Position numbers and translations under genes: made by a program | Part shown: piece after piece, positions 6,478-13,792 of the stretch | Layout: every line of letters starts with the position of its first letter | Position numbering within the stretch: position 1 is the first letter of the stretch | NCBI GenBank assembly: GCA_964645585.1 | Contig: CAZYAN010000069.1 | Coordinates: 1-16,242, forward strand | DNA from: DATGSL01 sp964645585 | GTDB taxonomy: Bacteria; Verrucomicrobiota; Verrucomicrobiia; Opitutales; T3Sed10-336 | Reading direction: 5' to 3' | DNA length: 16,242 nt | Notes under the pieces: generated by a model | Told to the model about the DNA's origin: nothing | The model's database searches: none | Seen by the model: only the letters and a program-made list of their open reading frames with translations

Positions 6478-8100
6478 TCAGTTCCCGCTGCTGACGCGGA
6501 GCCTGAGGAAGCGGCGGTTGGCTTCGTCGACAGGGACGGTGTCGCGGTAGGTGGAGTGGACGAAGCCGTTCTCGATGGTCGTGGAAACTTCGACCGTCGG
6601 CTCCGGCGAGCCGTTGAGGTCGCCCGCGGCTTCGACCGCGTACGAGACGTCATCGACGGCCTCCGGCCGGCTGAAGGTCAGCGTCAGGTAGCGATCGTCC
6701 CCGTCGGAGTCGATGGAAGGTGCAGGGAGAAGATGGGCGGAAGAAACCCAAGGATCGAGCCCGAGCGCGTATTTGAGGAGGTTGGAGACGTTATCTCCGG
6801 CCGGGTCGGCTTCCGGACCGCTGATGGCGGGATTGGACAGTTCGTCCGAGGTGAAATGGGTTTCGAGCCACGCCGAAAAGCCGGTGCTGCCGCCCTCGAC
6901 GCCTTCGACCAAAAGGACGAGCCGGGCCGGATGAAACTCCTCATTTTCCCTGGAGGCATAAGCGATATTGCGGTTGGTGCTGTTCCGGAACATGCCGACC
7001 GTGACGATTCGGTCGCCGCTGTTGAGGGCGTCCCGCAGCTGGTCCTGGGCATTGCCGAACCATGCCATCCCAACAGTTTCGCCGTATCCGCCCTGCTGGA
7101 GGGAGCCAAGACGCACAGACTGGCTCGGGAGGAAGTCGTAGTAGAACGGGTCGTTGGCGGGCGCGTTGTTGTAGGTGATCGAGTTTTCTGTCCAGTCGTT
7201 GACTCCGGGGCCGGTCAGGAGGCTGACGCCGCCGTAGCGAGCATACTCGTTGAGGAACACAGCCTCGAAATCAACGATCTCGACGATGTTGCCCGGCAGG
7301 CCGGACGCGTCGAACTTCAGGTAGATTTTCTCGCTCGCTTCCGCGTTGATGCCTTCGGTCGCGTACAGGATCGCGTCGGTGCCGAAATTGAGATTGGGGA
7401 GAGCCTGGCTGACATGAGCGTCCTCGACCACATCGACGAGGACCGAACCGATCTGCCTGTCGGGAGCCACTTCAAGGATCATGCGCGGTCCGGCGTGACT
7501 CGTGCTTTCTTTCGAAGCGTACGCGATGTTGCGGTTGGTGCTGTCCCGATGGATCCCAAAGGCGACCTTTCGGCTGCCGGTATTGAGAGCCTCGATGACC
7601 ATCTGCTTCGTGGCTTCCGGATCATCGCCGACCCAGATAAAACTCGCGGTGTCGTACTGTGCGGAGACGGCCTCGAATGATCCAATTTGGGTGGATTGTT
7701 CGGCGAGGAAGGTGTGGGTGGCGGGATCGTTGGCCGGCGCGTTGTCGTAGGTGATCGAGTCCTCGGTCCAGTCTGTGGCGCCGGGGCCGGTCACAAGAAA
7801 CGTATGTCCGGACCGTCCGGCGTATTGATTGGTGAACACGGCTTGGATGTCGATGATGTCGACGATCTCGCCCGGCACATTGGAGGCGTCGAAGAGCAGG
7901 TAGATTTTTTCGCTGCTTCCGGTAGCTGTTCCCTGTGTGGCGAAGAGGCGTTCGGCCGAGCCGTTGCCGGTCCAGGGCATGTGTTGCTGGATGTAGGCGT
8001 CTTCGGCCACATTGAGCGTGAGCTGGATCGTGCTGGCGGACGCGGTGGCGGCCGCGAGAAGGAGGGAGGAGAGACAGGTTGTCGAGAGCAATCGTTTCAT
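6478..8100 (-). CDS. Secreted protein with two tandem DNRLRE domains and a shared C-terminal module
   Basis: The 540-residue protein has a Sec signal peptide (1-23, cleavage after 'ATASA'). Two internal repeats are recognisably DNRLRE-like, a beta-sandwich type known from surface and cell-wall proteins. Copy 1 (about 24-211) and copy 2 (about 218-398) share 'TGPGxxDWTExSITYxNAPANDP' and 'RxSTNRNIAYAS' blocks. Residues 408-540 form a third module ('FSAWLETHF', 'NVSNLLKYALGLDPW', 'RRFLRLRV') that recurs at the end of the divergent lyase. No catalytic motif is visible, so a carbohydrate-binding or structural role is inferred. The ATG at 8100 was chosen over the longer 8181 start because it begins the signal peptide. 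It has no Shine-Dalgarno site; AGAAACCAGA lies 11 nt upstream instead. It lies 86 bp downstream of the pseudopilin gene. Confidence 0.82.
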   Translation of the reverse strand: MKRLLSTTCLSSLLLAAATASASTIQLTLNVAEDAYIQQHMPWTGNGSAERLFATQGTATGSSEKIYLLFDASNVPGEIVDIIDIQAVFTNQYAGRSGHTFLVTGPGATDWTEDSITYDNAPANDPATHTFLAEQSTQIGSFEAVSAQYDTASFIWVGDDPEATKQMVIEALNTGSRKVAFGIHRDSTNRNIAYASKESTSHAGPRMILEVAPDRQIGSVLVDVVEDAHVSQALPNLNFGTDAILYATEGINAEASEKIYLKFDASGLPGNIVEIVDFEAVFLNEYARYGGVSLLTGPGVNDWTENSITYNNAPANDPFYYDFLPSQSVRLGSLQQGGYGETVGMAWFGNAQDQLRDALNSGDRIVTVGMFRNSTNRNIAYASRENEEFHPARLVLLVEGVEGGSTGFSAWLETHFTSDELSNPAISGPEADPAGDNVSNLLKYALGLDPWVSSAHLLPAPSIDSDGDDRYLTLTFSRPEAVDDVSYAVEAAGDLNGSPEPTVEVSTTIENGFVHSTYRDTVPVDEANRRFLRLRVSSGN

Positions 8101-8111
8101 TGGGCGGTTAG

Positions 8112-8121
8112 TCTGGTTTCT
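8112..8121 (-). promoter_or_regulatory. 5' leader motif AGAAACCAGA, copy 1
   Basis: On the minus strand AGAAACCAGA ends exactly 11 nt before the ATG of the DNRLRE protein. The same 10-mer at the same distance precedes the PEP-CTERM gene. It occupies the place where a ribosome binding site or leader element would be expected. Confidence 0.4.
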
Positions 8122-8186
8122 GTTGGTTTTGATAAAATTTGATGGGCGACCGGCCGGGAAGCCGGCTGCTTGCCCCCTCACTTCCT

Positions 8187-8864
8187 TTACCGGTTGTGAA
8201 GAGCTTCGACGAAATCGACCCAGTATTCGAACTGGAGCAGTTCGTCCCGGTTTGCCGTGGTGACTTGGCCGCCGAGGCGGAGGACGTTGATCACCGGCGG
8301 GTGCGGAGGCCAGCCGAGTTCGAGGTAGCCAGCCCGCGCGTCGAGGTCGAAAACGAGCGCGTGATGGGTGTTGTCGTCGCGGAGCCGGGTGTTATCGAGT
8401 TCCGGACGGCCCGGGCGAGGCAGATAAATCCACGCGTAACCGATCCGGTTGTTGGCGGTGAAGTGACCGGGGCCGTCCTGTTGAAAGTCGGCATGGTTGG
8501 CGAGCGCTGGGCAGAAAAGGACGTCAGCGGTGTCGAGATAAGCCTCCTCGGCCCATCCATAGGGTCTCGGGACGAGCCGCCCGGCGAGCCGGTTGGGTCC
8601 GACATTGTTGCCAAGCGTGCCCGTGAGAGGATCCCGGGCCACACCCGGGGCATACTCGGCATTGTCGGCGGCGTACATGTGAACGGCCAATCCGACTTGG
8701 CGAAGGTTGCTCTGGCACGCGGCCATTTTCGCACGATCGCGGACGGCGCCGACAACGGGAATGAGAATCGCTGCCAAAATCCCGATGATGGCGATTACAG
8801 TCAGAAGCTCGATCAGAGTGAAAGCGGCGGCAGTTTGGAAAGGATGACGGTTTCTCGGAGACAT
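8187..8864 (-). CDS. Pseudopilin-like protein with prepilin N-terminal cleavage/methylation domain
   Basis: The 225-residue protein begins with a basic leader, then 'AFTLIELLTVIAIIGILAAILIPV'-type sequence, the type IV prepilin/type II pseudopilin signature. Cleavage is expected after Ala14, leaving Phe as residue 1 and Glu19 as the conserved Glu5. The usual Gly before Phe is Ala here. The globular part has 'RQVGLAVHMYAADN', 'YAPG' and paired cysteines (50, 118), typical of the numerous stand-alone pseudopilins of Verrucomicrobiota, Planctomycetota and Lentisphaerota. Near the C-terminus, where these proteins usually carry H-X9-DG, this one has His188 followed by nine residues and Gly-Gly. 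Such genes commonly sit beside polysaccharide lyases; their role is unproven. The gene heads the minus-strand pair with the DNRLRE protein and is divergent from the lyase. No Shine-Dalgarno site precedes the ATG. Confidence 0.88.
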   Translation of the reverse strand: MSPRNRHPFQTAAAFTLIELLTVIAIIGILAAILIPVVGAVRDRAKMAACQSNLRQVGLAVHMYAADNAEYAPGVARDPLTGTLGNNVGPNRLAGRLVPRPYGWAEEAYLDTADVLFCPALANHADFQQDGPGHFTANNRIGYAWIYLPRPGRPELDNTRLRDDNTHHALVFDLDARAGYLELGWPPHPPVINVLRLGGQVTTANRDELLQFEYWVDFVEALHNR

Positions 8865-9182
8865 GATACGGAGGGCTGTTTGTGTCTGTTCCCCAGCGAA
8901 ACCGTGGAATCCAGACGATGCAAGGCCCGCATGACGGTAGTCGTAACGCAGTGCGGGTGCTCGCGTGACGTTGACCCGGACACTTGGAAGGACGATATCC
9001 GCAGCCGGCAGGATCAAAGGCCGGTCGCCTTGCATTTGGATTGCAGGCGGGACGCCGCTTGCTTTTCCGTTAGGAATAACGTCAGAGGGAATTTGCCGAG
9101 GAAGCTCGAGGCTGTTCTGTCTGATCGTATCGATAAAATTCTTATGGTTACGGTAGCTCCTTGGCGGGGTTGGAAAGTGGTG
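8865..9182. promoter_or_regulatory. Divergent control region of the polysaccharide locus
   Basis: This roughly 318-bp non-coding region lies between the pseudopilin and lyase starts. It contains CCCGCA...TGCGGG (8926-8931 and 8952-8957), CCGGC...GCCGG (9005-9009 and 9020-9024), and a longer dyad CGCC-T-TGCA / TGCA-GGCG (9026-9049) around TTTGGAT. The last two are almost contiguous. They are candidate operators or RNA hairpins. No convincing sigma-70 promoter was found. Confidence 0.4.
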
Positions 9183-11714
9183 ATGGCAGGGTGGTGGAGG
9201 GCGGCGCCCGGTTGGCTGTGGCTGCTGTTGACGGTTTTGGGGGCGGTGCCGCTGGCCGCGATTCCGGCGGAGGAGGTGAACGCGCCGATGAGCGATGCGG
9301 AGTTGCTTGCACGGATGGATCTGGACCAACCGGGTCTGGAGGCTGTGCGCGCCGCGGTTGCCAGTGAGGATCTTGAAACGGCGAAGGCGGAGCTGGCGGC
9401 TCATTTCCGGTCTCGGTCGGGTGTCTTTCATTACGTCGACGCGCAAAATCCAACCGCGGGAATCAGCAATCCCGGAGGCAAAATCCGCGGCGCGATGCCC
9501 CTTGTGAACCGGACCGGGGAGTGGGGGCAGCATTTGTGGACAGGGAATTTGTTCAACTGGGGAGCGGCGAATTTGTCGAACCAATGGCGCATGTATTTTC
9601 TCGAGTCGCTCGGGGAGGCGGCGGCTTTGGAGGCGGCGAACGGAAGCGAGGAGTATCCGATCGGGACGAGTGTCGTGTATCTGATCCGCAGTTTCATTCA
9701 TCTCTATCCGAACGGTGGTGATGGAGAAGGCGGGGTTTGGTCGACGATGAATGTCGGGATCCGGTTGCGGACCGGCTGGCCGGTCGCGTTTCTTTCGCTC
9801 CTGAGTTCGCCGGCCTTCACGGACGAGGACATCGTCCTGTTTTTGAAATCGGTTTGGGATCAAAGCGACTATTTGCGCCGGAATCTGAGCGACACCTCAA
9901 ACTGGCTGACCTTCGAGCTCGCCGGCCTGTATACGTCGGGGGTTGTGTATCCGGAGTTCAAGGATGCGGAGTCGTGGCGGCGCATTGCCTCTGAAACGGT
10001 GCTCGGGGATCTTGATCGCGGCTGGTTGCCGGACGGGATGACCATCGAGCTTTCTCCCGGTTATGGTCAATTTTTCTCGAATTATTTTGTGATTTACGAG
10101 CTCGCCCGCCATGCAGGGCGGCTGGAGGAGTTCGGGATGGATGCTTTTCCGGCGCGGACCGAGCCGTTGTTTGAGGCGTATTTAAAGATCATGGCGCCCA
10201 ATCGGCTGGCACCGGCGACCAACGACAATACACCGGCCGATGTGGTGAGCATTCTGCGCGAAGGATTGGAGTGGTTTCCGCACCGGGAGGATTTTCGCTG
10301 GGTGGTGACGCAGGGCGGGGCGGGAACTCCCCCGGCGTATACGTCGATGGTGCTGCCATATGCCGGGTTTGCGGTGATGCGCGAGAGTTGGGCGACGGAT
10401 GCGAACCTGCTCTATTTTGACTTTGGCCCCGTCGGGTACCGACATGCGCATCAGGATGGTCTGAGTCTACAGCTCTGGGCGTACGGGCGGCCGGTTCTGT
10501 TCGATCCCGGCCTGTCGAACTATGACCATTCGCTGCCGATGGTGAATTACGTGATGGATACGTTTTCGCACAATACGGTGCTTATCGATAACCGGCCGCA
10601 GCGCCGGCTCTGGTACAATAACCCGCATCCGAACCGGATGCCGTACGAAGAGGTTCCGGGGTATCGCTGGAGGACGACGGAGCGTTACGATCTAGCGGCG
10701 GGGAAGTATGAAGAAGCTTATGGATTGTCTGGGCCGAGTGATGCTTATCCGTATTCGGCGGGGAGCAACTTCCGGCAAGGATGGGTGTATCCGGCTCGTC
10801 ACTATCGGCGCGTTTTCTATCTTAAACCGGATCTGTTTTTCGTGGCGGATACCTTGGTTCCGATCGATGGCTTACCTCACGAATACGAGGCGCGATGGCA
10901 TCTTGATACGGTGAACTGGCGGACGGAAGGCGAGGGCGAACGTGTTGTCACGGAAGATCCAGGGCAGCCGAACCTCGAAATGGTTTCCCTGTTTCCCGAG
11001 GGGCTGGATGCGGCGGTTGTATCCGGACAGTTGTCGCCGGAGATTCTTGGGTGGAATGCAGGGAATCCCTTGAATCCGAAACCGGCAGCCACAGTTCGGC
11101 ATCGGAAGAGCGGGAGCAGCACGGTTCGATTTTTGACGCTTCTGGCGCCGTTACGACCGGGCGTGCCGTCATTGGTTCGGCATCACGAGCGGTTGCGCAC
11201 GCCGGTTGTCGCGGTTGAGCTGGTTGACGGACGCCGCTTGGTGGTGGAAGCGCCATCCGACCCAGCCCATGATCTGGCCGTTCATCTCCCGGGCGACAGC
11301 GGCGGCGGATTTGATGTGTGGCGAGCGCTGCACTTTTCGCTGGAGGAGCGGAACGACCTGACGGTGTCCGGAGGGGAGGCGGCGCCCGCTGGAGACGGGA
11401 TTCCAAATCTTTTAAAGTATGCCGTTGGCCTAGTGCCGTACGCATCGGCCGGGGCAGGGCTTCCAAAGCTGGGGGTGTATGAGCGGGATGGTGACGCGTA
11501 CCTAAGCCTCTCGATTGTATTGGCGGCAGGAGTGGAGGATGTTACGTGCTCGGCTGAGGTTTTTGGAGCATTGGGAGCATCAGCCGAACCGGCGATCCGG
11601 GCGCGGGAGACACGTTATCCGGACGGAACGAAGGAGCTCGTCTTTCGGGACGATGTTTCGATGCACGGACAGGAGCGACGGTTCATGCGCCTGCGGCTGA
11701 CTGCTCAATACTGA
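9183..11714 (+). CDS. Secreted heparinase II/III-family polysaccharide lyase with C-terminal module
   Basis: The 843-residue protein has a signal peptide ('WLWLLLTVLGAVPLAA', cleavage near 26). An alpha/alpha-toroid N-terminal region (about 35-340) contains 'NWLTFELAGLY' (240) and 'DGMTIELSPGYGQFF' (284-298, Tyr294). The Heparinase II/III-like beta-sandwich region has 'GYRHAHQDGLSLQLW' (His421/His423), 'GRPVLFDPGLSNY' and 'SHNTVLIDNRPQ' (462-473). These are the Asn, Tyr and His neighbourhoods used for beta-elimination of uronic-acid polysaccharides in families PL12, PL15, PL17 and PL21. The exact substrate (glycosaminoglycan, alginate or other) cannot be read. Residues 709-843 match the C-terminal module of the DNRLRE protein. 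The ATG at 9183 was chosen for signal-peptide fit and a GGAAAG 5 nt upstream; an ATG at 9144 is possible. A much longer upstream extension is antisense to the pseudopilin and was discarded. Confidence 0.9.
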   Translation: MAGWWRAAPGWLWLLLTVLGAVPLAAIPAEEVNAPMSDAELLARMDLDQPGLEAVRAAVASEDLETAKAELAAHFRSRSGVFHYVDAQNPTAGISNPGGKIRGAMPLVNRTGEWGQHLWTGNLFNWGAANLSNQWRMYFLESLGEAAALEAANGSEEYPIGTSVVYLIRSFIHLYPNGGDGEGGVWSTMNVGIRLRTGWPVAFLSLLSSPAFTDEDIVLFLKSVWDQSDYLRRNLSDTSNWLTFELAGLYTSGVVYPEFKDAESWRRIASETVLGDLDRGWLPDGMTIELSPGYGQFFSNYFVIYELARHAGRLEEFGMDAFPARTEPLFEAYLKIMAPNRLAPATNDNTPADVVSILREGLEWFPHREDFRWVVTQGGAGTPPAYTSMVLPYAGFAVMRESWATDANLLYFDFGPVGYRHAHQDGLSLQLWAYGRPVLFDPGLSNYDHSLPMVNYVMDTFSHNTVLIDNRPQRRLWYNNPHPNRMPYEEVPGYRWRTTERYDLAAGKYEEAYGLSGPSDAYPYSAGSNFRQGWVYPARHYRRVFYLKPDLFFVADTLVPIDGLPHEYEARWHLDTVNWRTEGEGERVVTEDPGQPNLEMVSLFPEGLDAAVVSGQLSPEILGWNAGNPLNPKPAATVRHRKSGSSTVRFLTLLAPLRPGVPSLVRHHERLRTPVVAVELVDGRRLVVEAPSDPAHDLAVHLPGDSGGGFDVWRALHFSLEERNDLTVSGGEAAPAGDGIPNLLKYAVGLVPYASAGAGLPKLGVYERDGDAYLSLSIVLAAGVEDVTCSAEVFGALGASAEPAIRARETRYPDGTKELVFRDDVSMHGQERRFMRLRLTAQY

Positions 11715-11831
11715 GGAAGGNNNNNNNNNNNNNNNNNNNNNNNNNNNNNNNNNNNNNNNNNNNNNNNNNNNNNNNNNNNNNNNNNNNNNNNNNNNNNNNN
11801 NNNNNNNNNNNNNNNNNNNNGTGGGAAGGTT
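11715..11831. repeat. Assembly gap (100 N, 11721-11820) inside probable octamer array
   Basis: The left flank GAGGAAGG and right flank GTGGGAAGGTTT both resemble the GAAGGTTT/GAAGGTGG octamer seen at 13175-13342. The gap therefore probably interrupts a second array of the same type. The true length is unknown. Confidence 0.55.
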
Positions 11832-11955
11832 TATTAACCACAAAGGATCACAGGGACAATTTTGGATGTCGCTTCGGCGGGGCAGCTCGACTCTTGCGCC
11901 GGTGGAGTCCGTTGGCATCCGCAGCGCGAAACGAAAGAGGCGCTTAGTTTGAGCC
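11832..11955 (+). other. Non-coding DNA with repeat-like blocks
   Basis: No gene was found. It holds a TTAACCACAAAGGATCACAGG segment of a kind often seen as dispersed repeats. GCTTCGGCG (11871) and GCAGCTCGAC (11882) follow, and both words recur in the same order at 13358 and 13390. Confidence 0.45.
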
Positions 11956-12052
11956 GAATCGCACTGAAATAAGGCCTGCATTCGAAATGCGGAAGCGACA
12001 TCGACACCTTGCCGTTTGCTTATGCGGATCAGCGGCTGGAAGCCGCTGCCAC
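11956..12052 (+). repeat. Dispersed palindrome-bearing repeat, copy B
   Basis: This is a good copy with AATCGCACTGAAATAAG at the left, CACCTTGCCG and TATGCGGATC in the middle, and a perfect terminal hairpin AGCGGCT-GGA-AGCCGCT followed by GCCAC. It lies between the lyase and PEP-CTERM genes, downstream of both. Confidence 0.85.
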
Positions 12053-12133
12053 GCCGGGAGGTTCGCGGGTCTGGAGGCTCGAGATTCGAATATGTTGTCT
12101 CGCGCGACGTCGCGGACCGTCTCTTTGGACGCG

Positions 12134-12168
12134 AAAAAGCCCCGGGACATGCATCCCGGGGCTTTTTT
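12134..12168. terminator. Strong bidirectional terminator
   Basis: A perfect 14-bp stem (AAAAAGCCCCGGGA with TCCCGGGGCTTTTT) has a CATGCA loop and T runs on both strands. It is 25 bp beyond the stop of the minus-strand PEP-CTERM gene, whose transcript it should end. It could also stop plus-strand read-through from the lyase side. Confidence 0.92.
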
Positions 12169-12192
12169 GTCGGCAAGCTAAATGGTCAAACC

Positions 12193-13017
12193 TTACGCCG
12201 CTTTGAGATGGCGGCGACGGTGAACGATCAATCCGAGCAGCAGGACGGCTCCGATCATCCCGTATGTGGACGGTTCGGGAACCGGACTGACTGGAGTGTC
12301 GGTCAGGTTGAAGTTGAAGGTAATCGCTTCCTGGCCGGTGAAGCCGAACGAAACGTTGTCGATATACATTTCCGTTTCATTGTTCCAGCCGCTGCCGAAA
12401 CCGACCCGGACTCCGACGACGTGATAGTTGGCGAACGCGTCGAGGCCTATGAGAGGAAGGGGACTCTGATTGTGGGTTCCCTGCTGCCAGAAGTTTCCAT
12501 CCAGAATGCTGGTAGTGTGCCATTCGCCGGCAGCGTGGTTCGCTTTATTGACACCGTTGTAGGCACCTTCCCAAGTGAGATAGGTCGTGTTGTAGCCTGA
12601 AAATGTTCCCGGAGCATTTCCGTCCCACAGCAGGAGCTTGAAAACGGGAGCCGCGGGTGAGGAAGGAGTAGCGTTGTCGATCCGAAGCCAGTCGAACGAC
12701 AAGGTATCCAGATCTGAGACGAGGCCCAAGCTGGTCCCAGTACTGAACAGATTCAAGAATCCGCCACTTTGAATGCCCTCGTGATAGCTGAGCTCCCAGT
12801 GGGAAGATCCGTTAACCCCGTGCAGGGCGAGGGAGCCATCCCCATTTCTCGGCTGGTCGCCAGAGATTCCGATGGAACCGGAGGAGGAGGTTTGGGTGAC
12901 GTTCCAGCCAGGATTGGTGCCGCTGCCAATGTCGGATGGATAAACACTTACAAGCTGCGCGCTCGCTTGCGAGCAGGCCAGAAGACTGGCGACTAGTACG
13001 AAATGTCGAGGTTTCAT
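12193..13017 (-). CDS. PEP-CTERM sorting-domain protein
   Basis: The 274-residue protein has a signal peptide (cleavage after 'CSQASA', residue 20). The body is rich in Ser, Gly, Asn, Thr and aromatic residues ('WELSYHEG', 'LSFDWLRIDNATP', 'YIDNVSFGF'), consistent with a beta-sandwich, possibly carbohydrate-binding, fold. The C-terminus is textbook PEP-CTERM: 'PVPEPSTYG' at 245-253, a hydrophobic helix (about 252-265) and a basic tail 'HRRRH'. Such proteins are processed by an exosortase (EpsH/XrtA family) and linked to exopolysaccharide or biofilm matrix. No exosortase gene is in the window. The ATG at 13017 has no Shine-Dalgarno site but carries AGAAACCAGA 11 nt upstream. Cargo function is unknown. 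The gene is flanked on both sides by similar sets of repeats. Confidence 0.92.
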   Translation of the reverse strand: MKPRHFVLVASLLACSQASAQLVSVYPSDIGSGTNPGWNVTQTSSSGSIGISGDQPRNGDGSLALHGVNGSSHWELSYHEGIQSGGFLNLFSTGTSLGLVSDLDTLSFDWLRIDNATPSSPAAPVFKLLLWDGNAPGTFSGYNTTYLTWEGAYNGVNKANHAAGEWHTTSILDGNFWQQGTHNQSPLPLIGLDAFANYHVVGVRVGFGSGWNNETEMYIDNVSFGFTGQEAITFNFNLTDTPVSPVPEPSTYGMIGAVLLLGLIVHRRRHLKAA

Positions 13018-13028
13018 GGTTTGTTTAT

Positions 13029-13038
13029 TCTGGTTTCT
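13029..13038 (-). promoter_or_regulatory. 5' leader motif AGAAACCAGA, copy 2
   Basis: On the minus strand AGAAACCAGA ends exactly 11 nt before the PEP-CTERM start codon, the same arrangement as before the DNRLRE protein gene. Confidence 0.4.
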
Positions 13039-13096
13039 TCTGCGTACAACGTTGTCCGCGATTCCATCCTACCAGAAAGACTGATGCGTCCTCTAC

Positions 13097-13130
13097 AGGG
13101 TTTCCCGAGGCGTCCGGTCGGGGATACCCT
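13097..13130. other. Imperfect hairpin upstream of the PEP-CTERM gene
   Basis: AGGGTTTCCCGA pairs with TCGGGGATACCCT around a 9-nt loop, with one T-T mismatch and one bulge. It lies about 80 bp upstream of the start codon, next to an AT-rich ATAAAATA. It could be a leader structure or an operator. Confidence 0.35.
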
Positions 13131-13174
13131 ATAAAATACTTCGCGATCCCTTACGGGCAGATGACGGAGGAGCG

Positions 13175-13342
13175 GGAGGTTTGAAGGTGGGAAGGTTTGA
13201 AGGTTTGAAGGTNNNNNNNNNNNNNNNNNNNNNNNNNNNNNNNNNNNNNNNNNNNNNNNNNNNNNNNNNNNNNNNNNNNNNNNNNNNNNNNNNNNNNNNN
13301 NNNNNNNNNNNNGAAGGTTTGAAGGTTTGAAGGTGGGAAGGT
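13175..13342 (+). repeat. Octamer tandem array (GAAGGTTT/GAAGGTGG) with 100-N gap at 13213-13312
   Basis: Left units are GGAGGTTT, GAAGGTGG, GAAGGTTT, GAAGGTTT and GAAGGT. After the gap come GAAGGTTT, GAAGGTTT, GAAGGTGG and GAAGGTG. Because 8 is not a multiple of 3, its translations (Thr-Phe-Lys-Pro-Ser-Asn-Leu type strings) are repeat artefacts. The real copy number is unknown. Confidence 0.9.
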
Positions 13343-13638
13343 GCGAATTGCGGTGCTGCTTCGGCGTGGTTGTCGAGTAAAGATCCTGCGCAGCTCGACA
13401 CTCGAAGTTTGAGTTCGTTGTATTCCGCAAGACGAAACCCAGCGCTAACGGCGCGTCCTACCTTGCCCAGTGCGCCCCTGGCCCGGGTCGCAAGAATTCA
13501 CCTTGGCGTGCCGCGCAAGGCGACGTGCGTCCTCATCCGCACGTTCATCGTGAGGGGTTTTTCTTCTGCAAAGTGACGCCGCCTTCTGCAGGGCGCTGTC
13601 CATCCGCCGTGCGTGAGCACATGCGATTCCCTTTCAAC
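13343..13638. other. Non-coding spacer with repeat-like and hairpin segments
   Basis: No gene is supported. It contains GCTTCGGCG (13358) and GCAGCTCGAC (13390), as in the other flank of the PEP-CTERM gene. There is a GTCGAG...CTCGAC inverted repeat (13372-13398) and an ACGTGCG/CGCACGT hairpin (13523-13544). A weak CCTCA/TGAGG stem lies before a T run (13531-13562). Confidence 0.4.
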
Positions 13639-13733
13639 AAAAGTGGCAGCGGCTTCCAGCCGCTGATTCGCATAGTAGAGCGGGCAAGATGCCGCACCCA
13701 CGCTTTGGATTCAGGGGCATTTCTTATGCCATT
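13639..13733 (-). repeat. Dispersed palindrome-bearing repeat, copy C
   Basis: This minus-oriented copy has a perfect terminal hairpin (AGCGGCT-GGA-AGCCGCT), a CGGCATCTTGCC block and a left end AATGGCATAAGAAATG. It is the only copy located upstream of genes on both sides. Confidence 0.85.
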
Positions 13734-13792
13734 CTTGTCTATGTAGGACCGCGGTTGTCCGAAGTTCATGAGTAAGTTGGGGGGCGCGAAAC

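Noticed and set aside
8139..9182. Long N-terminal extension of the lyase
   Set aside because: It runs antisense through the pseudopilin and is not protein-like; the signal peptide begins at 9183 (or 9144).
12016..12600. Small ORFs starting in the dispersed repeats ('RISGWKPLP' and similar strings)
   Set aside because: The strings are translations of the repeat hairpin and recur at every copy. They are annotation artefacts.
13014..13430. ORFs through the octamer array (Thr-Phe-Lys-Pro-Ser-Asn-Leu strings)
   Set aside because: They are repeat translations crossing an N gap, with no start context and no domain.
13523..13562. Attenuator: ACGTGCG/CGCACGT hairpin competing with a CCTCA/TGAGG stem before a T run
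   Set aside because: The terminator stem is only 5-6 bp with a 15-nt loop, and no regulated gene lies close downstream.
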